A stretch of DNA of 64,000 nucleotides from Planctomycetaceae bacterium (lineage in GTDB: Bacteria; Planctomycetota; Phycisphaerae; UBA1845; UTPLA1), in contig CP030884.1 in the NCBI GenBank assembly GCA_006969385.1, positions 1,178,001 through 1,242,000 on the forward strand, read 5' to 3'. Of the stretch, positions 18,059 through 28,035 are shown piece after piece. Numbering within the stretch: the first letter of the stretch is position 1; the number at the start of each line of letters is the position of its first letter. Both the position numbers and the translations under genes were made by a program. The notes beneath the pieces are model-generated. The model was not told the origin of the DNA. It saw only the letters and a list, made by a program, of their open reading frames with translations, and made no database searches.

Positions 18059-18771
18059 CGGAGACAGCTGCAGTTAAGTCAGGTGCGACTCCTCTATTCG
18101 AGTATCCGCACTCGGCGAAATTCGGACGACTATTGCCGAAAAACAAGATCTATGTCCATGCTCGACCAAGCAATAAACAGAAGAAAATGTTCACGGAGGA
18201 GGTTGCACAAATCACATGGGCTTACAAGCTCGCCCCAGAGACGATACACCTATCTGCTCGCCCCGAAGTCCCTGAGATTCAAATTTTTCTTATCACGCTA
18301 AAGGATGAGCGGGCAACCGAATTATCCGTGGATGTGTCGCGGTGTATTGACCGAGCGATTGGATTCCCGATCATATTCGAGGTCGTTGCCGGGAACCGCG
18401 TTCAAATAATGGCCGCCTACAAGCGTCCAAGCGATTCCGACTCAAGTAAATGGGTCATTGGAGATTATCTACGGTCGGATTGGCATAATCGTGACGCTCA
18501 GCGAGCACAGCTACCGGTTGCACTTGACCTTGCTGCCCTCTACCGACACTTGCTTACTCCGTTGATTGCTATTCCAGCACAAAATGAAGAGTCATTGAAA
18601 GACCACCATGACCGTTTGGAACAGATTCGTCGCCTTGAGAAAGAGCGAGTAAAGCTTGAAAAGAAGCTTTCCCGGGAGAAACAGTTCAATCGGAAGATTG
18701 ACATCAACGCAAGAATTCGTGAGCTTCAGGAACAAATCGATAGTCTTTTGAAGGCAAAATCATCTTCCTAG
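18055..18771 (+). CDS. DUF4391 domain protein
   Basis: Seen: an N-terminal alpha/beta domain (LFEYPHSAKFGRLLPKNKIY...ITWAYKLAPETIHLSARPEVPEIQIFLI) of DUF4391 type, and a C-terminal charged coiled coil of about 50 residues (LEQIRRLEKERVKLEKKL). Known: DUF4391 proteins are found next to helicases and type III-like methyltransferases; no activity is assigned that I know of. Starts at 18055 in a 4-base overlap with the helicase gene. Inferred: an adaptor joining the helicase to the Mod-Res complex through the coiled coil. 238 aa, cytoplasmic. Confidence 0.8.
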   Translation: MTETAAVKSGATPLFEYPHSAKFGRLLPKNKIYVHARPSNKQKKMFTEEVAQITWAYKLAPETIHLSARPEVPEIQIFLITLKDERATELSVDVSRCIDRAIGFPIIFEVVAGNRVQIMAAYKRPSDSDSSKWVIGDYLRSDWHNRDAQRAQLPVALDLAALYRHLLTPLIAIPAQNEESLKDHHDRLEQIRRLEKERVKLEKKLSREKQFNRKIDINARIRELQEQIDSLLKAKSSS

Positions 18772-18789
18772 ATTGAGGGTGTTAACAGT

Positions 18790-20763
18790 ATGACAAAACT
18801 CAAAATGCACACCCCCGACCTTGTTACCGAGAATATCGAGTGGGTTGCCGCTCGGTTTCCGGGGTGTATCACCGAGTCTCGAAACAAAGATGGAGAAATT
18901 ATACGAGCGGTCGATTTCGATTTACTGAGACAGGAACTTTCGTCGAACGTTGTCGACAGCCCAAGTGAGCGATATCACCTAGATTGGCCAGGTAAACGTG
19001 AGGCAGTGCTCGCTGCCAATGCACCGATCGCAAAGACTCTTCGCCCGTACCGAGAAGAAAGCTCCGAATTCGACACCACAAGGAATATTTTTATTGAAGG
19101 TGATAATCTAGAAACTCTAAGGCTGCTACAGGAGGCCTATTTAAACGAAATCAAAATGATCTATATCGATCCGCCGTATAACACGGGCAAGAATCGACTT
19201 TACGCAGACAATTTCGCCGAGAGGGTTGATGCATATCTAGTGCGTTCTCAACAATCAGGTTCGAACGGCATGCACTTGGTTGCAAACAGTGAGAGCAATG
19301 GTCGTTACCATTCCGATTGGCTTTCGATGATGCTCCCACGGATTCGTACTTCATACAGTCTTCTTGCTGCTGATGGGATAATGTTTATTTCCATTGGAGA
19401 CCATGAAGTTCATAACGTCCGGCATTTGTGTGACCAGGTTTTTGGACGAAGAAACTTTCTTGCACAATTCGTTTGGCGAACTGATGGAAATTTCGACAAT
19501 CAGGCCAAAGTCAAATCTTGCCATGAATACATTATTGCATACGCCCGCGACGTCGATGCCTTCCCGCACCCCCCTGTCATTGACCCTGGTACTCCGAAAG
19601 GCAGTAAGCTTTTTAAGGAGGAGATTCGAAATACAATTGTCAAAAATGGGCCTCGAAACCCAGTAAGTTCAGTACAACTCCCAATTGGATTTCCTGCTTC
19701 GTTCGAGCATGGCCAAATTCGAGCGAGAGATGATGAGTGGCCCCATTTTGATTCAGACGCTGAAGTTTCGGGCGGCAAACTAGCGAAGCCCGTAACGGTT
19801 TCAAGCGGTTGGAGTTCAAAAGAGCTGCTAAATGACTTTCTTCGGAATGAATGTCTAGCGATAAGGGACAGTAAGGGCCAAGAAACCATCTTTGAGCTGA
19901 CAAGAACTGGAGCCATCGAGGCAGTGAAGAAGCGGTCAGAATCTCAAAGCCATGTAATCTCAGTCATTGGTGGAATGGGAGGTTCTCAAAAAGCCGCTGC
20001 AGAACTTGATGAGCTTGGAATCGTCTTTGACGACTATCCAAAACCAACACAGTTGATTCGATATTTTATGCAAATGCAGACCGGTGATGATTATATAGTC
20101 CTCGATTTCTTTGCAGGATCAGGAACGACATTCGATGCGATGTTGCAGATGAACGCGGCAGACGGTGGCAGACGACAGTCAATAATATGTCAATTAGCGG
20201 AGCCAGTTTCCCCGGAAGAGCCGTTACAGCGTCGAGCTGTAGAATTCTGTGATTCGATTAATCGGCCTCGAAATATAGCGGAAATCTGCAAGGAAAGGAT
20301 GCGTCGTTGTAGCCAAAAAGTTAAAGACGCCGCTGCACTTACCAGTGCTGATCTCGACACTGGCTTCCGCGTCCTCAAGGTTGACTCCTCCAATATGAAA
20401 GACGTTTACTATCGTCCCGACGATGCAGACCGCGAGCTTCTCGGCGGACTTGTCGACAACATCAAGGACGATCGCACCGACGAGGACCTTCTCTTTCAAG
20501 TTCTGCTCGACTGGGGTGTTGATCTATCACTCCCGATCAAGAATGAAAAGATCAAAGACAAGACCGTTTTCTTCGTGGATGAGAACGCACTGGCCGCCTG
20601 CTTTGAATCTGGCATTGACGAGCCGTTCGTGAAGGAACTGGCACAACGTAAGCCGTTACGCGTCGTATTCCGCGATGCCGGGTACGCCACCGACGACACC
20701 AAGATCAACGTCGAGCAAATCTTCAAGCAGCTTTCACCCGGCACTGAAGTCAAAACGTTGTAG
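18790..20763 (+). CDS. mod: type III restriction-modification DNA methyltransferase (Mod)
   Basis: Known reaction: transfers methyl from S-adenosylmethionine to adenine N6 in the recognition site. Seen: catalytic DPPY at about residue 127 ([12 protein letters not shown]) placed before the cofactor motif FFAGSGTT (about 439-445), the beta-class order normal for type III Mod. The region between them should contain the target recognition domain. 657 aa is typical. It starts 18 bases after DUF4391 and ends 17 bases before Res. It should both modify the island host and direct the Res subunit. Confidence 0.92.
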   Translation: MTKLKMHTPDLVTENIEWVAARFPGCITESRNKDGEIIRAVDFDLLRQELSSNVVDSPSERYHLDWPGKREAVLAANAPIAKTLRPYREESSEFDTTRNIFIEGDNLETLRLLQEAYLNEIKMIYIDPPYNTGKNRLYADNFAERVDAYLVRSQQSGSNGMHLVANSESNGRYHSDWLSMMLPRIRTSYSLLAADGIMFISIGDHEVHNVRHLCDQVFGRRNFLAQFVWRTDGNFDNQAKVKSCHEYIIAYARDVDAFPHPPVIDPGTPKGSKLFKEEIRNTIVKNGPRNPVSSVQLPIGFPASFEHGQIRARDDEWPHFDSDAEVSGGKLAKPVTVSSGWSSKELLNDFLRNECLAIRDSKGQETIFELTRTGAIEAVKKRSESQSHVISVIGGMGGSQKAAAELDELGIVFDDYPKPTQLIRYFMQMQTGDDYIVLDFFAGSGTTFDAMLQMNAADGGRRQSIICQLAEPVSPEEPLQRRAVEFCDSINRPRNIAEICKERMRRCSQKVKDAAALTSADLDTGFRVLKVDSSNMKDVYYRPDDADRELLGGLVDNIKDDRTDEDLLFQVLLDWGVDLSLPIKNEKIKDKTVFFVDENALAACFESGIDEPFVKELAQRKPLRVVFRDAGYATDDTKINVEQIFKQLSPGTEVKTL

Positions 20764-20780
20764 GTAAGGAGTCCTTCATC

Positions 20781-23700
20781 GTGGCAATGACGCTCAAATT
20801 TAAGAAGCAGGCATATCAGACTGACGCGGTGGAAGCTGTTGCTGATTGCTTTGCCGGACAACCGAAGGCTGACCCTCTTAATTACCGAGTCGATTCGACG
20901 CTCCGCGAAAATGAAAAAGACAACGTATTAGGCTTTGCGGATTATGTGCTTGGCTTCAAAAATAGCCCCTTGGACCATGGGCTGCCGATTCTAGAGAACA
21001 TCAAGGAGGTGCAGCGGCGTCAAAATCTCCCCATGTCAGAGGAGCTAGTCGGTACCACTCTCGGCAAGGGGAGTACGGCAAGAGACGCCGTAGTCAATCT
21101 TGATGTTGAGATGGAGACCGGTACCGGTAAGACCTATTGCTACATTAAATCGATGTTCGAACTCAACCGCCGCTACGGCTGGAGCAAGTTCATTGTCGTT
21201 GTACCCAGCATCGCCATTCGGGAAGGTGTTTATAAGTCCTTTGAAATCACCGCCGAACACTTTCTAGAAGAATATCACAAGCGAGCTCGCTTCTTTATTT
21301 ACAACTCAAAACGCTTGCATGAATTGGAGAGTTATTCGTCCGATTCTGGCATCAACGTCATGATTATCAATGTGCAGGCTTTTAATGCCCGAGGCAAGGA
21401 CGCCCGTCGTATCTATGAGGAGTTAGATGACTTTCAATCGCGACGGCCCATTGATGTCATCAAAGCGAATAACCCGATACTCATTCTCGATGAACCACAG
21501 AAAATGGAAGGCAAGAAGACGATGGACTCGCTCGCCGAGTTTAATCCGCTCATGATTCTTCGCTATTCTGCCACCCATAAGACCCAATACAACAAAATCT
21601 ATCGCCTCGACGCTTTAGACGCATACAACCAAAAACTCGTGAAGAAGATTGCAGTACGAGGGATTTCGACAAAGGGCCTCAGCGGCACCAATGGATTTCT
21701 CTATGTCGAGTCAATCCAGATTTCCGCATCCAAGCCACCAGTGGCTCGCGTGGAGATGGAGATCAAACAAAAAAGCGGTATTAAGCGGGTCATCAAAAAG
21801 TTAGGCCGGAATGACAACCTTTACGATGTGTCCGGTGGTCTCGATCAGTATAAGGGCTTTGTTGTCGCCGACATCGATGCACGCACCGATATCATTAGCT
21901 TTACCAACGGGGAGGAATTGCAAGCTGGAGAGGCAACCGGCGATATCAATGAAACAACGCTCCGTCGCATTCAAATCCGCGAGGCCATACGAGCCCACCT
22001 CGAACGAGAACAGCAGTTATTTGAGCAAGGCGTAAAGGTACTGACCCTTTTCTTCATTGATGAAGTCGCGAAGTATCGGCAATATGACGACGATGGCGAG
22101 AAGCAGGGTGAATATGCCATCATGTTTGAAGAAGAGTACAGTCGTCAGGTTGCGGACAGCATGAAACTCTTCGAGGATGCATATCTCCGTTACCTAAAGC
22201 AAATCGATCCCAGCAGCACGCATAATGGATATTTTTCTATCGATAAGAAGAATCGACTTGCCAATCCTAAGACGGTCAAACGTGGGGAATTTGCGGGGCA
22301 GAGTGAAGACGTGGATGCATACGATCTGATCCTTCGCGACAAAGAGAGGCTACTCTCACTGGAGGAGCCGACCCGCTTCATATTCTCGCACTCAGCATTG
22401 CGAGAAGGCTGGGATAATCCGAATGTTTTTGTCATCTGCACCCTAAAACACAGTGACAGCACGGTTTCGAGGCGACAAGAAGTTGGGCGGGGTATGCGGC
22501 TTTCAGTTTTTTCCGACGGACCTCGAAAAGGCGAACGAAGTGACGATCCAGCCACAGTGCACGACGTTAATGTTTTGACCGTCGTAGCAAATGAAAGCTA
22601 TCGCGACTTCGTAACCGGGTTGCAGAAAGATATCAGTGAGTCGCTATCTGATCGGCCGCGACTTGCAAATGTCAAATTCTTCACCGGCAAAGTACTTAAG
22701 ACCGACACTGACGAGCTGGTCGTAACGCCCCAGTTGGCGAAGAAGATCTATCGATATCTCGTGAAGAATGACTTCACCGATGACAACGATCGCATTACCA
22801 AGGCTTACCACGACGCCAAGTCCGAAGGGAGCCTGGCTGAGCTACCCGACGACCTTCAACCGTACGCTGAGCAAGTCTTCAAACTTGTGGACAGCGTATT
22901 TAGCGACGCTCAGATTCCGCTCCCAGAAGACAGTCGCAAGCCCAAAGTCAATCCTTTAAACGAGGCCAATTTCCGGAAGAAGGAATTTCAGGAGCTATGG
23001 AGTAAAATTAACCAGAAAGCAGCTTATACAGTCCATTTTGATTCAGTAGAACTCATCACCAAGTGCATCAAGGTGATTGATCGAGAGCTGAATGTAGCTC
23101 GGCTTCAGTATTTCGTAGAACGCGGGGAGCAACACGCGGAGACAACTATAGATGAGGTCAAAAAAGGTTCGGCATTCGAAGCACCACGGACATCGCGTGA
23201 GCAACACGATGACTCGATACGCTCGGCGGTAAGGTATGACCTTATTGGAAACCTCGCTGATAATACTCAACTCACACGTCGAACGACCGCCGCGATATTG
23301 ACCGGCATATCGCCAGCCACCTTTGCATTATACCGAATAAACCCAGAGGACTTCATTAGCCAGGCCAGTCGCCTCATCAATGAGCAAAAAGCGACTGTCA
23401 TTGTCGAACATTTGACCTACAGCCCAATCGATGATCGACATGACATCGATATCTTCACGAAGAATAATACCAAGGCTGATTTGTCGGAGGCCTACAAGGC
23501 AGCTCGCCATGTCTATGAGTATGTGTTAACTGATTCGAAGAACGAAAAAAAATTCGTGGAGCTCTTGGACAAGGGTGATGAAGTGGTCGTCTATGCCAAA
23601 CTTCCTCGCGGCTTCTCGATACCCACACCTGTCGGAAACTATAACCCAGACTGGGCGATCGCTTTCCAAGATAACAAGGTCAAGCATGTATTCTTTGTCG

Positions 23701-23855
23701 CCGAGACGAAAGGTTCGCTTTCGAGCATGGAACTGCGGGAAATAGAGCAGCGGAAGATCGAATGTGCTCGTAAGTTCTTTTCGAAAATCACCTCAGACAA
23801 AGTGAAATACGAGGTCGTCGATACTTTCGAAAAGCTGATGGAGGTTGTGGCGTAA
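20781..23855 (+). CDS. res: type III restriction endonuclease subunit (Res)
   Basis: Known: ATP-dependent SF2 translocase/nuclease that acts with Mod on unmethylated sites. Seen: Walker A ETGTGKTY (about residue 112), DEAD-box variant LDEPQKM (about 237), motif [12 protein letters not shown]-terminal helicase motifs including [14 protein letters not shown] and [11 protein letters not shown], and a C-terminal PD-(D/E)XK nuclease with Pro-Asp about residue 957 and Glu-Thr-Lys about 975-977. All catalytic parts are present. The GTG start at 20781 follows AAGGAG. 1024 aa is typical. Last gene of the four-gene operon. Confidence 0.92.
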   Translation: MAMTLKFKKQAYQTDAVEAVADCFAGQPKADPLNYRVDSTLRENEKDNVLGFADYVLGFKNSPLDHGLPILENIKEVQRRQNLPMSEELVGTTLGKGSTARDAVVNLDVEMETGTGKTYCYIKSMFELNRRYGWSKFIVVVPSIAIREGVYKSFEITAEHFLEEYHKRARFFIYNSKRLHELESYSSDSGINVMIINVQAFNARGKDARRIYEELDDFQSRRPIDVIKANNPILILDEPQKMEGKKTMDSLAEFNPLMILRYSATHKTQYNKIYRLDALDAYNQKLVKKIAVRGISTKGLSGTNGFLYVESIQISASKPPVARVEMEIKQKSGIKRVIKKLGRNDNLYDVSGGLDQYKGFVVADIDARTDIISFTNGEELQAGEATGDINETTLRRIQIREAIRAHLEREQQLFEQGVKVLTLFFIDEVAKYRQYDDDGEKQGEYAIMFEEEYSRQVADSMKLFEDAYLRYLKQIDPSSTHNGYFSIDKKNRLANPKTVKRGEFAGQSEDVDAYDLILRDKERLLSLEEPTRFIFSHSALREGWDNPNVFVICTLKHSDSTVSRRQEVGRGMRLSVFSDGPRKGERSDDPATVHDVNVLTVVANESYRDFVTGLQKDISESLSDRPRLANVKFFTGKVLKTDTDELVVTPQLAKKIYRYLVKNDFTDDNDRITKAYHDAKSEGSLAELPDDLQPYAEQVFKLVDSVFSDAQIPLPEDSRKPKVNPLNEANFRKKEFQELWSKINQKAAYTVHFDSVELITKCIKVIDRELNVARLQYFVERGEQHAETTIDEVKKGSAFEAPRTSREQHDDSIRSAVRYDLIGNLADNTQLTRRTTAAILTGISPATFALYRINPEDFISQASRLINEQKATVIVEHLTYSPIDDRHDIDIFTKNNTKADLSEAYKAARHVYEYVLTDSKNEKKFVELLDKGDEVVVYAKLPRGFSIPTPVGNYNPDWAIAFQDNKVKHVFFVAETKGSLSSMELREIEQRKIECARKFFSKITSDKVKYEVVDTFEKLMEVVA

Positions 23856-23883
23856 TAAGGGTGCGATGAGGAGAAGAACCCCG

Positions 23884-24234
23884 CTACTTCAAGTGGTACT
23901 GCCATACCCCATCACGAATTGCTTCGAATGTTTCCGGATGATCTTGACACACCATCCAAAGCGAGCAGCCAAGTACTTTCTCAAATTCATACTTCTGCAA
24001 ACTTGTTCCCCAGAGATAATTCTTTGGATCTGAACCACCAAGTGCGGCGATTACTTCACTGATTATTGTTTTTGCACGGATTGGCGAAGATCTTGATCGC
24101 ACCAAATCATCGACTATTTGACGGACGATCGATTCAAGCTCGCTCACTTTCGGTTCCCTACGGCTCGGGTGATAGTCTTCCCAAATATGCGTCGACTTAT
24201 TCCGTAGTCTTTGTCCACTTTGATCAACAAGCAC
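23884..24234 (-). CDS. hypothetical protein (116 aa)
   Basis: No family recognised. Supported by an excellent ribosome binding site (AAGGAGG, six bases before the GTG start at 24234, minus strand) and by protein-like composition (SELESIVRQIVDDLVRSRSSPIRAKTIISEVIAALGG). It converges on res and stops 28 bases from it. The helical first half could be a small DNA-binding or dimerising domain. It is the last gene of a minus-strand group with the HEPN and zinc-ribbon genes. Confidence 0.55.
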   Translation of the reverse strand: MLVDQSGQRLRNKSTHIWEDYHPSRREPKVSELESIVRQIVDDLVRSRSSPIRAKTIISEVIAALGGSDPKNYLWGTSLQKYEFEKVLGCSLWMVCQDHPETFEAIRDGVWQYHLK

Positions 24235-24373
24235 CGATAGCCTCCTTCTTGCTGGGGGTAAAAGCGGTTCGATTCACTTGCAAGACCCTACACCTGTCGT
24301 CTATTGGCTCCTATTCGGAACCTCACCGGCTCCTATTTGGGTAATGCTAATTCGAGTGTACCGGGATATCTAC

Positions 24374-25024
24374 TCACTTCGGTGGATAGCAGACCTTCCC
24401 CCAATCTTCCGTTACCCCGTAATCCAGCATGATATCGATACACGCCGGTAGAAAATCCGAAACGATGTTGGTGCAGTTGTTTAAGGCTCGGCGATTGAGT
24501 GAGCTTCCTTTCGTACTAGCACCGTGAAACACTTGGTTTCGCATCATGTAAAGGCGTTCCACAATTACTCGCCAAAGCTTTAGTTGATGGTATTGATGCA
24601 GCAAGAGAATTGACTCCTTTGCCACTGCCTGAAGTTCCTTGGCGGCGGCGGGCTTGTCCAGCCAAAATGCTTCATGCAAATACTTGTTGTCGATAATGCT
24701 CAAAATCGCTTTCTGGCGGCGATCTATGATCCCTGCAAATCGCCGCTTGGTATCAAGATAGTAGATACGAGTTAGGTAGGCTTTCTGAGCTTCGCGGTCA
24801 CCCCAGGGCTTATGCGTCCTATCAAGTTGGCCGTAAAGTGCATTGAATCCTATCCAGCACGCAATGTACCGCCCTTCGACATCGTCGTTTGCAATACCTT
24901 CAGCTCGCTCCAGCCAAGAGATCGCCCGCCACACCCGAATCGCATAGTCCTGGTGCTGATCGCGGGTGTCGCGTGGAATTAATCGGAATCGTTGACGAAG
25001 TCTGTCGGCGACGTACTCGCTCAC
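24374..25024 (-). CDS. HEPN-like domain protein
   Basis: Seen: an all-helical protein ending with MMRNQVFHGAST, which contains the HEPN RNase signature R-x4-H (Arg162, His167), preceded by a polar residue-rich helix. Upstream helices (ISWLERAEG...GRYIACWIGFNALYGQL) match the usual HEPN arrangement of apparent helix-turn-helix segments. Known: HEPN proteins often cut RNA as toxins or abortive-infection effectors, sometimes held in check by partners. Start GTG at 25024. The neighbouring 358-aa gene ends 47 bases upstream, so they probably form an operon. Inferred: an RNA-targeting effector of a defence module. Confidence 0.7.
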   Translation of the reverse strand: MSEYVADRLRQRFRLIPRDTRDQHQDYAIRVWRAISWLERAEGIANDDVEGRYIACWIGFNALYGQLDRTHKPWGDREAQKAYLTRIYYLDTKRRFAGIIDRRQKAILSIIDNKYLHEAFWLDKPAAAKELQAVAKESILLLHQYHQLKLWRVIVERLYMMRNQVFHGASTKGSSLNRRALNNCTNIVSDFLPACIDIMLDYGVTEDWGKVCYPPK

Positions 25025-25070
25025 TTACCAACCCCCGCTAAGTAGTTCGTAGTCTCATTGACTTGTGCGG

Positions 25071-26147
25071 CTAATCATGCGGTGGAACGAAGAAGGGGCC
25101 CTCATACCAAGTCGCGTAAGCTTCATTCCCCTTTGATTTGGCATTGACCAAATAACGCCTCTGCATTTTCATCTCCATGATCAATCGTTCAGTAGCTAGT
25201 CCTTCTGTTTGAAGTAGCTTTCTCGCTTCCGCAGAGAAAACTGGGAGCCAAAGTGAAGCCTGAGAATCATCCCCATCGTCCCAGTCGATAAGCTCTGCAA
25301 ACACAGATAGAAACTGCTGCCCACAAGCTTCACATTTGATAATCCCCGCAGAGAAATGGGAGTCGCCTACCATTGACCCTACTTGATCACAATTAAGCAA
25401 AGCTTGTTGTGCAACCTTGACGTCTTCATTCTGGCAGCGGCACTCCCGACAATTTCTCCAAACTTGTAGGTCAGCTTCAGACACCAGTCGAAGAGCAGAA
25501 CGATCGATATTCAGAAATCCATCAATGACATCGACGCAAACCGGATCCCTCATAAGTCGTTTTGGAAGCCAACGAAGCGACTTCACCATCAATCGATACG
25601 ACTGTTTCCATGGCTCACCACCTGCAGAAACCGGAACCACCTCACTCGGTAGCGAGAAACGAAGCATCTCACCATCAAAATGCACCTCAACTAATTCGTC
25701 ATCCAGAAACCCCGTAATCTTTGTACGAAGAGTCTTGATCGCCAGCTTCAACCAATCTCGTTCGACCATACATGCGTCTCGCGTCTCGTAATCTTTCAGG
25801 TTCTTTTTCCAAGGAAGCAGATCTTCGTATTCCTTTCCCTCGACCAACCATTGCGGGACGTCGGGACGTCCCCTCATCTCGTTCCAGGGTGTGTCCAAGT
25901 AGTACGCGATATATGCCTTTAGGAGATTGAGCGACTCGACGCTTTCAGGAAGTGAAAAATCGATCTCCCCAAAACTACGCTGACTACTAAACGCTCCGGA
26001 AAATTGTACACCGTAATAACCGTCTGGTCGGAGGCCGAGGATGGCATTCATATCGACAAATGCGAACCTGATTCGCATCCGTAATCCGTAGGAACTCTCT
26101 TCTTCTACAAACCCGAGCTCTTCAAGGCTGTCGTATACCGTTATCAT
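25071..26147 (-). CDS. hypothetical protein with paired zinc-ribbon cysteines
   Basis: Family not recognised. Seen: 358 aa with CRECRC at about residue 233 and CEACGQ at about 275, a spacing that fits a zinc ribbon. The N-terminal half is alpha/beta and the C-terminal tail is charged. Start ATG at 26147 follows GGAGAG. First gene of the minus-strand group that continues with the HEPN gene. Inferred: it may act as sensor or antidote for the HEPN protein; equally it could be an unrelated element gene. Confidence 0.6.
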   Translation of the reverse strand: MITVYDSLEELGFVEEESSYGLRMRIRFAFVDMNAILGLRPDGYYGVQFSGAFSSQRSFGEIDFSLPESVESLNLLKAYIAYYLDTPWNEMRGRPDVPQWLVEGKEYEDLLPWKKNLKDYETRDACMVERDWLKLAIKTLRTKITGFLDDELVEVHFDGEMLRFSLPSEVVPVSAGGEPWKQSYRLMVKSLRWLPKRLMRDPVCVDVIDGFLNIDRSALRLVSEADLQVWRNCRECRCQNEDVKVAQQALLNCDQVGSMVGDSHFSAGIIKCEACGQQFLSVFAELIDWDDGDDSQASLWLPVFSAEARKLLQTEGLATERLIMEMKMQRRYLVNAKSKGNEAYATWYEGPFFVPPHD

Positions 26148-26374
26148 GAAGATTCTCTCCGGTTCATGGTCTGGTACATCTTGCCAATCAAGATTTTACA
26201 GGTGATCAGGGATTATTCGAAGAGTTGACATTCCTTCGAATTTCGGCTCAATACGGTGATGCACGCCGTCCGGCTTTAATGACTCAGAGCGGCCAAGCTG
26301 TTCACCTTTGCATTCGAGGCAACACGGATTAAGGCGTTGACATCATCAGCAAGTGGCGAATTGGGGAGCCAATC

Positions 26375-27265
26375 ATGGTATTAAAATACGTCCAGCATGA
26401 GAAGATCAAATTGCAAACCCATCCCGGCTTCAACGAAAGATGGCTGCAGGAGACCATCGTTGATGATCCGACCATCTTGGGATTGGGTGAGCTGAGGGTT
26501 ATTGACAGCGAACGAACCGTAACAGGTGGCGGCCGCCTCGATCTATTGCTGTTTGATGACGACAATAATCGTCGCTACGAAGTCGAGCTAATGCTCGGAG
26601 CCACAGACCCAAGCCATATCATTCGCACCATCGAATACTGGGATATCGAGCGGCGAAGATATCCTGCTTACGAGCATGTGGCCGTACTAATCGCTGAGGA
26701 TGTAACGAGTCGATTCTTGAATGTTATGAGCCTAATGTCTGGAAGTATCCCGTTAATTGCCATTCAATTGGATGCCCTAAAGATTGGCGACCAGATCATT
26801 CTCAATTTCGTGACGGTCTTGGATCAAACAGACCTTAGATCGGACGACACCGACGACACCGATAGTGGAGGTGGCGAGGCTAACAGGCAATACTGGGAGA
26901 AGAAGGCAGGCGGTTCACTGTTAAACATTTGTGACGAGTGCATTCAGACAATTAATAATGCAGCATCTTCGCCGAAGGAGTTCAACTACCTTCGTGGTTA
27001 TCTTGGGCTTCGCTCAAATGGGCTCGTCAAGAATTTCATTTCCTTTCATCCGAAGCGGACGAAGAACTTCATCCACATTGTGTTCAGGAACGAAAATGCA
27101 GCAACATGGAAAGATTCTTTCGAGGAGGCTGGCGTAAGAGTTCAGAGCCGCCATAAAGGCAGAGTGAGAATCACGGTGACACCATCGGAGTTCAAAGAGC
27201 ACGCTGACATCATTCAGAAAGCGATAATTGACACAGTCAATAAATTCGAAGGCAAAACGGCATGA
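26375..27265 (+). CDS. PD-(D/E)XK nuclease-like hypothetical protein
   Basis: Seen: WLQETIVDDPTILGLGEL...GGGRLDLLLFD (Asp56) then RRYEVELMLG (Glu69, Glu71) followed by HIIRTIEYWDIERRRYPAYEHVAVLIAEDV. This is the layout of the restriction-endonuclease fold, but with Glu-Val-Glu where Glu-x-Lys is usual, so catalysis is uncertain. I recognise this as a widespread uncharacterised family often found singly in variable regions. The C-terminal ~130 residues form a separate domain. Start ATG at 26375 with GGAG 6 bases upstream; the site lies in the loop of a small ATTGG/CCAAT hairpin. Converges with the next gene. Confidence 0.7.
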   Translation: MVLKYVQHEKIKLQTHPGFNERWLQETIVDDPTILGLGELRVIDSERTVTGGGRLDLLLFDDDNNRRYEVELMLGATDPSHIIRTIEYWDIERRRYPAYEHVAVLIAEDVTSRFLNVMSLMSGSIPLIAIQLDALKIGDQIILNFVTVLDQTDLRSDDTDDTDSGGGEANRQYWEKKAGGSLLNICDECIQTINNAASSPKEFNYLRGYLGLRSNGLVKNFISFHPKRTKNFIHIVFRNENAATWKDSFEEAGVRVQSRHKGRVRITVTPSEFKEHADIIQKAIIDTVNKFEGKTA

Positions 27266-27290
27266 CCCATTCTGCTGGTTCTTACCTGCT

Positions 27291-27935
27291 TTAAACACCC
27301 AAAATAACTGATAGCCCGGTCCCTAGCACTGCAAGCGTCCCATCGGCAGACCTCTCAGCCAGTGTGTCGACGTATTTCTCGACAAATCTGTCAATCAGCT
27401 TCCTCATTGAGTTAGCATTTGTGACGGTTTCGTCGACCTTATTTGAAAGGCGTTCCTTTAGCTCCCCCAATCTCATTGGGACTAATTGTTCAATCACCGC
27501 AATCAAGATGTCCCGACTCAAAACCACAGTCATCGAGTTGAAGGACGAGTCAAATATTCCATTGACATTATCGACCCATTCCGTGACATATTGGCGTAGC
27601 AGTGGATTGCGAATCTGAAGCTTGTATTTGTCGCCGACAACCTGAAACCTCTGGTTCTGAAACAGCTCTACAAACTCCTTCTTTGCTTGCAATTCATTGA
27701 AGGTCTCGTAACGAAGCTGTACCTCCTGATACAAATTGCGAACCTTACGTTCACTCATTTTCAATAGCCTGCTGAGATCGAAGAAATTCACGTCCTCGAA
27801 ACCATCGCCATGCTTGATTATCAAGTAAAGTACCAATACTTCCAAGTCACGCTTTCCCATCACACCAAAAGATTGCTCAACGTACATTCGAGTAAAGTCG
27901 TCGGAAAACGCCACAGGGTTTTTTAGGATCGACAT
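27291..27935 (-). CDS. hypothetical protein with helix-turn-helix-like N-terminus and hydrophobic C-terminus
   Basis: Not recognised. Seen: the N-terminal part (GKRDLEVLVLYLIIKHGDGFEDVNFFDLSRLLKMSERKVRNLYQEV) reads like a winged-helix fold. The C-terminal 15 residues (TLAVLGTGLSVILGV) are hydrophobic and could insert in or touch the membrane. Start ATG at 27935 after GGAGG. It ends 25 bases from the convergent nuclease-like gene. Inferred: possible membrane-linked effector or regulator; the combination is unusual. Confidence 0.55.
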   Translation of the reverse strand: MSILKNPVAFSDDFTRMYVEQSFGVMGKRDLEVLVLYLIIKHGDGFEDVNFFDLSRLLKMSERKVRNLYQEVQLRYETFNELQAKKEFVELFQNQRFQVVGDKYKLQIRNPLLRQYVTEWVDNVNGIFDSSFNSMTVVLSRDILIAVIEQLVPMRLGELKERLSNKVDETVTNANSMRKLIDRFVEKYVDTLAERSADGTLAVLGTGLSVILGV

Positions 27936-27977
27936 CCTTACACCTCCGCCTCAAGGGTGAGTATCCTCCATTTACCA

Positions 27978-27996
27978 CTGACCATTTTAGCGTCAG
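27978..27996 (+). promoter_or_regulatory. operator-like dyad, copy 1
   Basis: CTGAC-N9-GTCAG, 40 bases before the PGN_0703-type nuclease gene. The 17-base block GACCAYTTTAGYGTCAG recurs at 29973-29989 near the WYL regulator gene with only two differences. Likely bound by that WYL protein. Confidence 0.5.
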
Positions 27997-28035
27997 CCCC
28001 TACATCTAGCCTCATCGATATTTCCGGAGGGTATG

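Noticed and set aside
14786-23855. DISARM or BREX system
   Set aside because: No DUF1998 (DrmB), PglZ, BrxC or BrxL-like gene is present. Mod and Res are clearly type III; only the helicase recalls those systems.
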